In this document: positions 9,074-18,648 of the stretch, piece by piece
How the letters are laid out: the number at the start of each line of letters is the position of its first letter
Numbering within the stretch: the stretch's first letter is position 1
Assembly: GCA_030428615.1 (NCBI GenBank)
Contig: JAUIDN010000005.1
Coordinates: forward strand, 90,916 to 154,915
Direction: 5' to 3'
Source of the DNA: Alphaproteobacteria bacterium
GTDB taxonomy: Bacteria > Pseudomonadota > Alphaproteobacteria > Sphingomonadales > Emcibacteraceae
Length of the DNA: 64,000 nucleotides
Program-made: the position numbers and the translations under genes
Notes under the pieces: model-generated
Database searches by the model: none
The model's input: only the letters and a program-made list of their open reading frames with translations
Told to the model about the DNA's origin: nothing

Positions 9074-9089
9074 TGGCACGCTCCTTGCA
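9074..9089 (+). promoter_or_regulatory. Sigma-54 (-24/-12) promoter TGGCACG-CTCC-TTGCA
   Basis: Matches the TGGCACRN4TTGCW consensus; 59 bp upstream of the HlyD-like start and adjacent to an NtrC-family regulator. Confidence 0.88.
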
Positions 9090-9147
9090 ATATTATTAAC
9101 GTGCCCTAAAAAACCACTTTAAACGAGAATAAATGTAAGCGAATAAA

Positions 9148-10467
9148 ATGACAAAAATGGACAATAACATAAATAAGCCCGCAGGCGCTCACGCCGGAAC
9201 CGGCATGGACCGAAAAATCGAGAAAAAGAGAAGCCCACTTAAAATGGCCCTTTGGGGGGGTGGCGGTTTGATTGTCGCCATAATGCTGTATCTTGTTATC
9301 GAAAGTGCAACGGGCGGACGCACTTTCCGGGTGGAAGAAAGCAGACTTGTTGTCTCCACCGTGACCAGCGGTATTTATGAGGATTATATCCCGATCCGCG
9401 GTAAGGTAACGCCGCTTACAACAGTATTTGTTTCTGCAACCGAAGGGGGGCGCGTTGAGAAAATTCTTGTGGAAGATGGCGCCATCGTGAAACAGGGGCA
9501 GGAATTGGTGGAACTGTCAAATCCGACATTGCAGCTTGAAGTTTTTCAAAATGAAGCACGCGTCGCGGGAGAACTTAACGCAATGAGAACCTTGGAGCTT
9601 CAGCTTGAGCAAAACAGACTACGCCACATCACAAATATTACAACACTGGATTATGAAATTCAAAAATTGACCAGAAACGTTGAAAGATACCGGATCCTTT
9701 ATGAACGTGGGAACTTTACCAAAACCCAGCTTGATGAAGCGGAAGAAGATTTAGAGTATAAAATAAAATTGCGTGAAATAACATTACAAACTCAGGAAAC
9801 CGACGCGCGCATGCAGGAGCAACAACTTGAAATGTCCCGTCTTGATGCGCAGAATCTTGAACGAAACCTTGCGATTGCAAGAACCAGTCTCGACAATTTG
9901 AATATGAAAGCTCAGATTGAAGGTCAGCTTTCAGGGTTTGATTTGGAGCTTGGACAAACAGTTGGTCGGGGTGATTCCATTGGTCAAATTGATGACCCTT
10001 ATCATTTCAAACTGGAAGTACAGGTCGATGAATTTTACCTAAACCGTGTCGATCTTGGTCAGACAGGTGTCTATGTACGTCCGGGCGATAATGCAGAATT
10101 CCCGATGCGGATTAAAAAGATTTACCCCGACGTACAAAACAACCAGTTTAAAATAGACATGGTTTTTACCGAGGAACAACCGCAAGACATCCGCCGTGGT
10201 CAGACATTGCAGTCAAAATTGACCTTGGGTGATTCCACAGAAGCCCTGCTTATTCCAAACGGCGCTTTCTATCAGGATACAGGTGGTAGCTGGATTTTTG
10301 TTGTAAGCGACGATAACAGCTTTGCTGTAAAAAGAAATATCCGCCTGGGCAGAAAAAACAACAACTTCATTGAAGTAATAGACGGCCTTGAGATTGGTGA
10401 ACGGGTGATCACCTCACCCTACACAAGCTTTATGGATATGGATCGCCTGAAGTTAACTGAAGAATAG
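9148..10467 (+). CDS. HlyD/MacA-type periplasmic membrane-fusion (adaptor) protein
   Basis: Single N-terminal TM; VSATEGGRVEKILVEDGAIVKQGQELVELSNP biotinyl-lipoyl-like half; long coiled coil; beta-barrel C-term. Confidence 0.9.
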   Translation: MTKMDNNINKPAGAHAGTGMDRKIEKKRSPLKMALWGGGGLIVAIMLYLVIESATGGRTFRVEESRLVVSTVTSGIYEDYIPIRGKVTPLTTVFVSATEGGRVEKILVEDGAIVKQGQELVELSNPTLQLEVFQNEARVAGELNAMRTLELQLEQNRLRHITNITTLDYEIQKLTRNVERYRILYERGNFTKTQLDEAEEDLEYKIKLREITLQTQETDARMQEQQLEMSRLDAQNLERNLAIARTSLDNLNMKAQIEGQLSGFDLELGQTVGRGDSIGQIDDPYHFKLEVQVDEFYLNRVDLGQTGVYVRPGDNAEFPMRIKKIYPDVQNNQFKIDMVFTEEQPQDIRRGQTLQSKLTLGDSTEALLIPNGAFYQDTGGSWIFVVSDDNSFAVKRNIRLGRKNNNFIEVIDGLEIGERVITSPYTSFMDMDRLKLTEE

Positions 10468-10500
10468 TAAAACTGATAATTAAAAACAAAAGGACTAAAA

Positions 10501-11178
10501 ATGTTAAAACTACAAGACCTGACCAAAGCTTATCGCACGGACGAAGTCGAAACGGTTGCTCTTAATAATGTCAACATTGAAATTGAGCACGGTGAATTTG
10601 TTGCCATCATGGGGCCATCCGGTTGCGGCAAGTCAACTTTGCTCAATATCATCGGTATGCTTGATACCCCGACAAGTGGACATTATTTCTTTCAGGACGA
10701 AGATGTCGCCGGTTATTCAGAGGCGCAGCTTGGCGTCATCCGAAAACAGCATATTGGTTTTATTTTCCAGAGCTTCAATCTGATTGATGAATTGTCAGTC
10801 GCGGAGAATATTGAACTGGCACTTCTTTATCATGATATTCCGGCTTCTGAGCGTAAGGAACGTGTTGCCGCTGTTATGGATAAGGTTGGGATAGCCCACC
10901 GCGCTAAGCATATGCCAAGCCAGCTTTCTGGTGGTCAGCAACAACGGGTCGCCGTCGCACGTGCCGTTGTCGGCAATCAAAGCATGATCCTTGCTGATGA
11001 GCCAACTGGTAACCTTGATACCGCGCACGGACAGGAAGTTATGGAAATGCTCCAACAGCTGAACGAAGAAGGCACCACCATCGTTATGGTGACACATAGT
11101 CCCTCTCATGCGGATTATGCAAGACGCACGATTAACCTTCTGGATGGGCATGTGGTTACCGAAAGCATGCGTGCATAA
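10501..11178 (+). CDS. MacB/LolD-type ABC transporter ATP-binding protein
   Basis: GPSGCGKSTLLNIIGMLDTPTSG, QLSGGQQQRVAVARAVVG, ADEPTGNLDTAHGQEVMEMLQQLN. Confidence 0.95.
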   Translation: MLKLQDLTKAYRTDEVETVALNNVNIEIEHGEFVAIMGPSGCGKSTLLNIIGMLDTPTSGHYFFQDEDVAGYSEAQLGVIRKQHIGFIFQSFNLIDELSVAENIELALLYHDIPASERKERVAAVMDKVGIAHRAKHMPSQLSGGQQQRVAVARAVVGNQSMILADEPTGNLDTAHGQEVMEMLQQLNEEGTTIVMVTHSPSHADYARRTINLLDGHVVTESMRA

Positions 11179-11231
11179 TATTATTTCGGTTTGAAGGGAA
11201 TGGGAGTAGGGCCCCAACTCAGGAAGAAATT

Positions 11232-13715
11232 ATGCTTCTTACAAATTATTTTGTCAGCGCCTGGCGCAATATTTATAAACATAAGCTATTCAGCGCAATT
11301 AACATATTGGGATTGGCGATCGGTCTGGCCTCCTGCATCCTGATTGCATTATTTGTGCGGGACGAAATCTCCTACGATAAATTCTGGTCAAATGCGGACA
11401 ATATGTATCGTGTGCACCTTACCTTCAATGTTCCTGGCCGTGATCCGATGAAACTCGCCATGGCACCAGGCCCGGTGATCCATGCATGGAAAAAAGATTT
11501 TCCGCAGGTCACACATGCATCCCGGCTTTCACAAAGAGAACCAACCGTCATCATCGGCGACCGATATTTTGTTGACGATATCACACTGGTCGATCCGGAT
11601 TTTCCAGAAATATTTGATTTAAACGCTGTCTCCGGGGACCTGACCAATGCCTTTATTGGTTTTGATAACATTGTATTGAATGAAACTTTGGCTAATAAAT
11701 ATTTTGGAAGTAAACAGGCGGTTGGACAAATCATAACGCTCGACTTTGGGTCATTTCAACGCGATTATAATGTTGCTGCTGTTATTAAAGATATGCCTAA
11801 AAACAGCCAGGTTATCCCTAAAGCTCTTATCACCATTGATGAGCCCGCCTGGAAAGAACAACCTTGGATGTTCGATGCCTGGTTTTCAACAAACGCCCAA
11901 CTATACTTCAAACTTTCCGATACAACCAATATCGAAAGTATCAACCGTGAACTACCCGCTTTTGTAAATAGAAATTTTCCGAAAATCCCCATTGGCGGAG
12001 ATAATGTGAAAAATTCTGACCTGATCATCATGTCAACGATGAACGTCAAGGATCTTCATCTTGCACCATCCAGGGATGGTGAATATCAGGATCGCGGCAA
12101 TAAGAATACGGTAATGATTTTTGCCACAGTCGCAACACTGATATTGATCATTGCCGCGATCAATTTTATGAACCTAAGCACAGCGCGCGCCAGCCAACGT
12201 GCCAAAGAAGTCTCCCTACGTAAAGTTATGGGGGCTTCGCGAAAAGACCTGATTGTTCAATTTTTGGGTGAATCCGTTCTTCTGACCTTCTTTGGCCTTC
12301 TGATCGCGCTTGCCATCGTTGAAATAGCATTACCAAAGTATAACGAAATATTGGATAAAACATTTTCAATTGATTACGGTTCAAGTGACGTTCTGTATAT
12401 TATTATTCTTGCCATATCCGTAGGAATTCTTGGCGGTTCCTATCCGGCATTTTTCTTATCACATTTTAGACCCGCCGAAAATCTAAAAGCCAACAAATCG
12501 GCGGAAACCAAAGCATCTGTCAAATTAAGGTATGCTCTGGTTATATTACAGTTTTCAGTTTCAATTACATTGTTTGTCTCCACCGCCGTCGTTTACGGGC
12601 AAATGCTATATGCCAAGAATATGGATCTTGGCTACAACACTGATAATGTGCTTGCTGTTCATGAAATCTCACGTGATGTTGTGCAGAAAAAACTGCCCCT
12701 GCTCGTGGAAGAAATAAAACGTATGCCAAACGTCTCAGCCGTAACCTGGTCAGACTTTACCCCGGGGAGAGCAAACCAGAACAACACCATCGTCCATGTC
12801 GAAGGACAAAGCAATGAAGATGGTATTCTCATCGGAAGCCGCGGCATCGGGTATGATTATTTCAATGCGTATGATGTACCCATCATTGCTGGACGAGAAT
12901 ATAGCCGCGAACGCGGTGACAGAGACGTCAGTACAGATGATTTGAGAAACGGTATTAATTACACCGGCTCTATCATGATCAATGAAAGCGCGATCGGACG
13001 GCTGGGATTAGGATCTCCACAGGAAGCTGTCGGAAAATTAATATTTGCTGGTGCCGGTCAACCGGAAGAAAACCTTACAGCGACCTATGAAATTATTGGT
13101 GTGGTTCCGGACATTCATTTTGACAGTCTAAAATCAACAATTCGTCCTGAAATTTATGAAATCCATGCAGATTACGGAAATGCAATTTCTGCACGATTTT
13201 CTGGCGATCCTGAAGAATTAGTCGAAAATGTAAGACGTTTATGGGAGCAGGAAATTCCAAGTATCCCATTTGACTACAGCTTTATACGTGAGGCCGTCGC
13301 CCGGCAATATAACGCGGAACAGGGTCAGGCAAATATGTTTGCTGCCTTTTCTGCTCTCGCGATCCTGATTGCCTGTTTGGGGCTATATGGACTTGCCAGT
13401 TTCACTGCAGATCGAAGAACAAAAGAGATCGGCATTCGAAAAGTTATGGGTGCCAGTGTCTTTGATGTTGTGAAATTATTGGTATGGCAATTTTCGAAAC
13501 CCGTGATTATCGCAAATCTTATCGCATGGCCAATTTCTTATTACGCTATGAGTATCTGGCTGGAAAATTTCGTTTACCGGATAGAAGCGTTTTTCATCAT
13601 TGGTTTCTGCCTTCTTGCTGGCATTGCTGCACTTCTGATTGCATGGGGAACAGTTGCCGGGAACAGTGTTCGGGTTGCCAGTGCCAATCCCATAAATGCG
13701 TTGAGGTATGAATGA
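11232..13715 (+). CDS. MacB/FtsX-like ABC permease, array member 1
   Basis: N-terminal HKLFSAINILGLAIGLASCILI; two FtsX domains (AKEVSLRKVMGASRKDLIVQFLGES; TKEIGIRKVMGASVFDVVKLLVWQFSKPV); C-term NPINALRYE. Confidence 0.93.
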   Translation: MLLTNYFVSAWRNIYKHKLFSAINILGLAIGLASCILIALFVRDEISYDKFWSNADNMYRVHLTFNVPGRDPMKLAMAPGPVIHAWKKDFPQVTHASRLSQREPTVIIGDRYFVDDITLVDPDFPEIFDLNAVSGDLTNAFIGFDNIVLNETLANKYFGSKQAVGQIITLDFGSFQRDYNVAAVIKDMPKNSQVIPKALITIDEPAWKEQPWMFDAWFSTNAQLYFKLSDTTNIESINRELPAFVNRNFPKIPIGGDNVKNSDLIIMSTMNVKDLHLAPSRDGEYQDRGNKNTVMIFATVATLILIIAAINFMNLSTARASQRAKEVSLRKVMGASRKDLIVQFLGESVLLTFFGLLIALAIVEIALPKYNEILDKTFSIDYGSSDVLYIIILAISVGILGGSYPAFFLSHFRPAENLKANKSAETKASVKLRYALVILQFSVSITLFVSTAVVYGQMLYAKNMDLGYNTDNVLAVHEISRDVVQKKLPLLVEEIKRMPNVSAVTWSDFTPGRANQNNTIVHVEGQSNEDGILIGSRGIGYDYFNAYDVPIIAGREYSRERGDRDVSTDDLRNGINYTGSIMINESAIGRLGLGSPQEAVGKLIFAGAGQPEENLTATYEIIGVVPDIHFDSLKSTIRPEIYEIHADYGNAISARFSGDPEELVENVRRLWEQEIPSIPFDYSFIREAVARQYNAEQGQANMFAAFSALAILIACLGLYGLASFTADRRTKEIGIRKVMGASVFDVVKLLVWQFSKPVIIANLIAWPISYYAMSIWLENFVYRIEAFFIIGFCLLAGIAALLIAWGTVAGNSVRVASANPINALRYE

Positions 13716-16189
13716 TGATTATTTCCAATTACCTCACCACCGCCTGGCGCAACATTTACAATCATAAACTTTTCAGTGCCATTAATATACTGGGGCTGGC
13801 CATCGGACTATCAGCGGTCATATTAATTACGCTTTTTGTCCGTAATGAGCGTTCTTATGACAAATTTTGGGCGAATTCTGAAAATATCTACCGCATGCAT
13901 CAAACCTTTCTGCCCACGGAACGCGCGCCAATGATATTTACGATGGCTGCCGGAAAAATAATCCACGCTTTAAGAAAGGATTTTCCGCAAGTGGAAAAAG
14001 CCGCGCGTGTATCGAATAAGCGAACGACCATAATCAAAGGCGACCAATATTTTGAAGAAATTTTAAGCCTCGTTGATCCTGATTTCGTTAGAATATTCGA
14101 CTTCAAAGCTATCGCCGGTGATCTTGAAAATACGTTAAACGACCAAAACAGCATCGTTTTAAACCAAACCCTCGCGAATAAATTTTTCCCCGATGGCAAT
14201 GCAATGGGCCAAACCCTAACCATCAATGCGGACGTCTATGAACGCGAATTCCGGGTAGGCGCCATTATTGAAGATATGCCAGACAACAGTCAGGTTAACG
14301 TGAGCGCCATGGTTTCAATCGTCGAAGAAGAATGGAAAGAGCAGGATTGGATGTTCGACCAATGGTTTTCTGTGAATTCACACCTTTATTTTTCGCTTAA
14401 ACCTGGCACGGACATCAAAACCATAAATGATCAAATGCCGGCATTTATTGACCGGAATTTCCCACGCGACGAAGGGGGCGATATAGTCTCCAGTTTTGTG
14501 CTATTAAATTCACAGAATATCCAAGACTTGCATCTGCGGGCACAGGGTGTTGGTGAATATCGTGACAGGGGAAGCATAAATACGGTTTTGACTTTTTCCG
14601 CTGTCGCTGTACTGATCCTTATAATTGCCAGTATAAATTTCATGAATTTAAGCACCGCACGGGCAAGCCAGCGTGCTAAAGAAGTCAGTCTCCGTAAAGT
14701 TATGGGCGCTTCACGAAAGGACCTGATTTTCCAGTTTATTGGCGAGTCCGTTCTTATTACCTGTCTGGCCTTATTTATATCGTTAGCAATCGTTGAAATG
14801 ACCCTGCCAATTTACAACGAAATCCTTGGCAAAGAACTTTATATCAACTATGCGTCTACTGACCTCGTCCTTATTATCGTGCTTGCTGTCAGTGTCGGTA
14901 TCTTAGGCGGTATTTATCCCGCTTTAATTCTGTCCGGATTTCGACCCGCAAGTGTCCTTAAAGCTAACCAGTCTTCAGAAAGCGGCGCATCGGTTAAATT
15001 AAGGGCTGTTCTTGTAATATTTCAGTTTGCCGTTTCAATTACACTGTTCGTTTCCACCGCTGTCGTATACGGACAAATGCTTTATGCTAAAAACATCGAT
15101 CTTGGCTTTGACAAAGAAAATTTATTGGTTGTTAAAAACATTTACCGGCAGGCCGCAAGCCAGAAACTTTCAACCCTAGTCAATGAATATAGGCGTCTGC
15201 CAAACGTTTCCCGTGTCACTTGGTCAAATGAAGCGCCGGGCGTTCAATCGGAAAACAACACGGGTATGCGCACTCCGGAAATGCCGATGACGGAAACGTT
15301 CTTAATCGGTGTGCGATGGGTAGGATATGAATATTTTGAAACCTACGACATCAAACTTCTCGCGGGGCGTTCTTACGACATAAACAAAAATGATCGCCGC
15401 GCGGAAGCCAGTGAAATACGCGCAGGTCGCGGCCACACCAGCTCTCTGATTATAAATGAAACCGCAGCGCGTAAATTTGGCTTCACAAGCCCCGAAGAAG
15501 CAATTGGAAAAATTCTTTATCGTGGTATCGGGGAGAATGGTGAAAACCTACAACGCGAATACCAGATTATTGGTGTCGTGCCGGACCTGCACCTTGATAG
15601 TCTGAAGAAAGAAATAAGGCCTGAAATATTTGAGCTTCAAACGGAAATAGCGCAATATATTACAATCCGGTTTAACGGCAGTCCGGCCGATACAGTTGAT
15701 GAGGTACGCGCCATTTGGGAACGAGAAGTCCCCAGCATCCCATTTGCATATGACCACGCGATTGACACGTTGGATGAGCAGTATCAATCAGAACAGGGGG
15801 AAATGACAATGTTTGCGGCCTTTTCGTCACTTGCCATAATCATAGCCTGTCTTGGTCTTTATGGATTAGCGAGCTTTACTGCTGAACGACGGACCAAGGA
15901 AATCGGTGTACGCAAAGTCATGGGCGCCACCGTTTTCGACATCATTAAACTACTTGTCTGGCAATTCTCGAAACCCGTGATAATCGCAAATCTGATTGCC
16001 TGGCCAATATCATTCTACGCAATGTCAATCTGGCTCGAAAGTTTTGTCTACAGAATTGAAGATATTTTCATCATTGGTTTTTGCGCCCTCGCCGGGGTGG
16101 CCGCGCTTCTTATCGCGTGGGCTACTGTCGCAGAAAACAGTATTCGCGTTGCTAGATCAAATCCTATCAAAGCCTTGAGGTATGAATAA
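13712..16189 (+). CDS. MacB/FtsX-like ABC permease, array member 2
   Basis: Same architecture as member 1; start overlaps the preceding stop. Confidence 0.93.
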   Translation: MMIISNYLTTAWRNIYNHKLFSAINILGLAIGLSAVILITLFVRNERSYDKFWANSENIYRMHQTFLPTERAPMIFTMAAGKIIHALRKDFPQVEKAARVSNKRTTIIKGDQYFEEILSLVDPDFVRIFDFKAIAGDLENTLNDQNSIVLNQTLANKFFPDGNAMGQTLTINADVYEREFRVGAIIEDMPDNSQVNVSAMVSIVEEEWKEQDWMFDQWFSVNSHLYFSLKPGTDIKTINDQMPAFIDRNFPRDEGGDIVSSFVLLNSQNIQDLHLRAQGVGEYRDRGSINTVLTFSAVAVLILIIASINFMNLSTARASQRAKEVSLRKVMGASRKDLIFQFIGESVLITCLALFISLAIVEMTLPIYNEILGKELYINYASTDLVLIIVLAVSVGILGGIYPALILSGFRPASVLKANQSSESGASVKLRAVLVIFQFAVSITLFVSTAVVYGQMLYAKNIDLGFDKENLLVVKNIYRQAASQKLSTLVNEYRRLPNVSRVTWSNEAPGVQSENNTGMRTPEMPMTETFLIGVRWVGYEYFETYDIKLLAGRSYDINKNDRRAEASEIRAGRGHTSSLIINETAARKFGFTSPEEAIGKILYRGIGENGENLQREYQIIGVVPDLHLDSLKKEIRPEIFELQTEIAQYITIRFNGSPADTVDEVRAIWEREVPSIPFAYDHAIDTLDEQYQSEQGEMTMFAAFSSLAIIIACLGLYGLASFTAERRTKEIGVRKVMGATVFDIIKLLVWQFSKPVIIANLIAWPISFYAMSIWLESFVYRIEDIFIIGFCALAGVAALLIAWATVAENSIRVARSNPIKALRYE

Positions 16190-18639
16190 TGAAACTTGCC
16201 AATTACATGATCAGTGCGAGCCGTAATCTTTACAAACATAAACTGTTTAGCGCAATAAACATTCTTGGGCTTGCTATTGGCTTTGCCACATGTATCCTGA
16301 TCATGCTTTTTATAAAGGATGAACTAAGCTTTGACAGTTGGATTCCGGATAGTGAAAATATCTATCGCGTTGAACTTACCAGCTTTCCGCCCGGCACAAG
16401 AACATTTGAGCTTGCAGCAACCATGGGGCCATTCAAACCATTTATTGAACAGGATTTTTCTGAAGTGGAGCTGGCATCCCGCTTGCGTTATGAAAAAAGA
16501 AACGTTCGCTTAGGTGATGACTATATTGCCGAGCAAATAGCATTCGTAGACAGTAACTTTTTTCAAATATTCGACCTGCCACTCGCACAAGGCATTGTAG
16601 ATCAGTCTTTCGATGACCCTGCAGAAGTCATATTGTCCGAAAAAATGGCCATAAAATATTTTGGCGAGATCAATGTTGTCGGAGACAGCCTGACACTGAG
16701 CAACGGCCGTGATTACAGGGTATCTGCCGTTTTAAAGGACCTGCCTCATACTACGCATTTCGACCTCAATCTGGTCATTCCGTTAAGTTATTCGGAATTT
16801 CCAAAGGACGAAGAAAGTGGCGATCAGTCAATCTTGGATGACTGGTTTAATATCGGAACTTACATCTATGTAAAAGTGGACCGCTCAGCAAACCCGGTCA
16901 ACCTTGTGTCACAATTTCCCGCATTTCTAGACCGAAGAGCGCCAAGACCCAATGACCGTGTCATTCCGAGTGAACGTTGGCAGCTTAATCTTATGCCTCT
17001 TGAAGATATTCATTTGAAAGGCGCACCGGAAGCGCGCATCAAACCCAAAGGCAGCATGACCACGATTATGTCATTCGCGCTGATAGCGCTTATGATCCTG
17101 ATCATTGCGTGCTTTAATTTCATGAATCTGTCCACTGCGCGCGCTAGTCTGAGGGCAAAGGAAGTCGCTCTAAGGAAAGTTCTGGGCGCTGCAAGAAAGG
17201 ATATAATTGTTCAGTTCCTGACTGAAGCAGCTCTTATGGCATTCACGGCATTCCTGATTGCGTTAGTCATCGTGGAAGTCTCCCTTCCCTATTACAGTAT
17301 TCTGATCAATAAAATATTGGGAATAGGTGTGCTTCATTCTCCCGTAATGATGGGATTGCTCGTGATACTCACATTTTTCGTTGCGCTTGGTGCAGGTGCA
17401 CATCCGGCCTTTATTATGTCGTCATTCCACCCTAGTAGGATATTAACCACTGGAAAATCCGAAAGCGTCGGTTCCATAAAATTCAGAACTGCATTGGTGA
17501 TTATTCAGTTTACGATTTGTATTTCGCTCATTGTAACTACGCTCGTGGTATATACGCAGCTTGAATATAGTCTGGACCGTGATGCTGGCTACAACAAGGA
17601 AAACCTAATCGTTCTGGATAGCATAAATGACCCTTTGGTAATCGGACAATCACAGGTTCTCAAAAACCGCCTTCTTGCGCTTCCTAATGTATCGCAAGCA
17701 ACGCTTACTTCATCTGTCCCTGCCGATCGACTTGTCCCTATACTCGGGTTCGGAAATGTGGGCGGACAATCCGTCGATCCAATTTTGCTGCGGGTACAAA
17801 GCATTGATCATGATTACTTATCTACATATGGTATCAACATGGTCGCAGGGCGCAACCTATCCCGGAACAGGGGTGATGATGTCGCCGTCTATTACGACGA
17901 AGATATGAAAGACAGCAACATCCTTATAAATCAATCAGCGGTATCAAAGTTGGGATTTAAAAGCCCTCAGGATGCAATCGGAAAAAGAATAATAGATGAA
18001 GTGGCCTTCACGATTGTTGGCGTAATTCCGGATATTCATCTTCAAACCACCCGAGAAGAAATCAATCCCACCTTTTATTATATCGATCAAAAATTTTATA
18101 ATAAGCTAACGCTCAAAATTTCCTCCGGTAATATGGAAAGAACAATTGCAGATATAAAAGAAATCTGGATTGATCTTTTCCCTCAGGTGTCCTTTAATCC
18201 GCAGTTTCTGGATGAAAAAATCGCCGCACAATATAAATCTGATCAGGATCAAGGGCAGCTATTTTTATTATTCGCTGGTCTCGCTGTTATCATTTCAAGC
18301 TTGGGACTTTATGGCCTAGCCAGTTTCACGGCAGACAGAAGAATAAAAGAAATAGGTATCCGCAAGGTGATGGGAGCAACCGTTTTTGATGTTGTAAAGC
18401 TTCTGGTATGGCAATTTTCCAAACCCGTCATGATCGCAAACCTGATAGCCTGGCCTCTCTCATTTTATATTATGTCCCGCTGGTTGGAGAATTTTTCTTA
18501 CCGTATTGATAAGCTGACTATAATTGGTTTTTGTTTCGCGGCAGGTGGCGTTGCTCTTCTAATTGCATGGGTCACTGTTGCTGGGAACAGTATTCGCGTC
18601 GCTAAATCCAACCCCATAAAAGCCCTTAGATATGAATAG
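16189..18639 (+). CDS. MacB/FtsX-like ABC permease, array member 3
   Basis: Same architecture; TAATG overlap with preceding gene; C-term NPIKALRYE. Confidence 0.93.
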   Translation: MKLANYMISASRNLYKHKLFSAINILGLAIGFATCILIMLFIKDELSFDSWIPDSENIYRVELTSFPPGTRTFELAATMGPFKPFIEQDFSEVELASRLRYEKRNVRLGDDYIAEQIAFVDSNFFQIFDLPLAQGIVDQSFDDPAEVILSEKMAIKYFGEINVVGDSLTLSNGRDYRVSAVLKDLPHTTHFDLNLVIPLSYSEFPKDEESGDQSILDDWFNIGTYIYVKVDRSANPVNLVSQFPAFLDRRAPRPNDRVIPSERWQLNLMPLEDIHLKGAPEARIKPKGSMTTIMSFALIALMILIIACFNFMNLSTARASLRAKEVALRKVLGAARKDIIVQFLTEAALMAFTAFLIALVIVEVSLPYYSILINKILGIGVLHSPVMMGLLVILTFFVALGAGAHPAFIMSSFHPSRILTTGKSESVGSIKFRTALVIIQFTICISLIVTTLVVYTQLEYSLDRDAGYNKENLIVLDSINDPLVIGQSQVLKNRLLALPNVSQATLTSSVPADRLVPILGFGNVGGQSVDPILLRVQSIDHDYLSTYGINMVAGRNLSRNRGDDVAVYYDEDMKDSNILINQSAVSKLGFKSPQDAIGKRIIDEVAFTIVGVIPDIHLQTTREEINPTFYYIDQKFYNKLTLKISSGNMERTIADIKEIWIDLFPQVSFNPQFLDEKIAAQYKSDQDQGQLFLLFAGLAVIISSLGLYGLASFTADRRIKEIGIRKVMGATVFDVVKLLVWQFSKPVMIANLIAWPLSFYIMSRWLENFSYRIDKLTIIGFCFAAGGVALLIAWVTVAGNSIRVAKSNPIKALRYE

Positions 18640-18648
18640 GAGAATATC

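Noticed and set aside
13574-16239. Antisense ORFs bridging permease junctions (13574-13765, 16048-16239), considered as small regulatory proteins
   Set aside because: They recur only because the permease ends and starts are homologous; composition is explained by the sense strand
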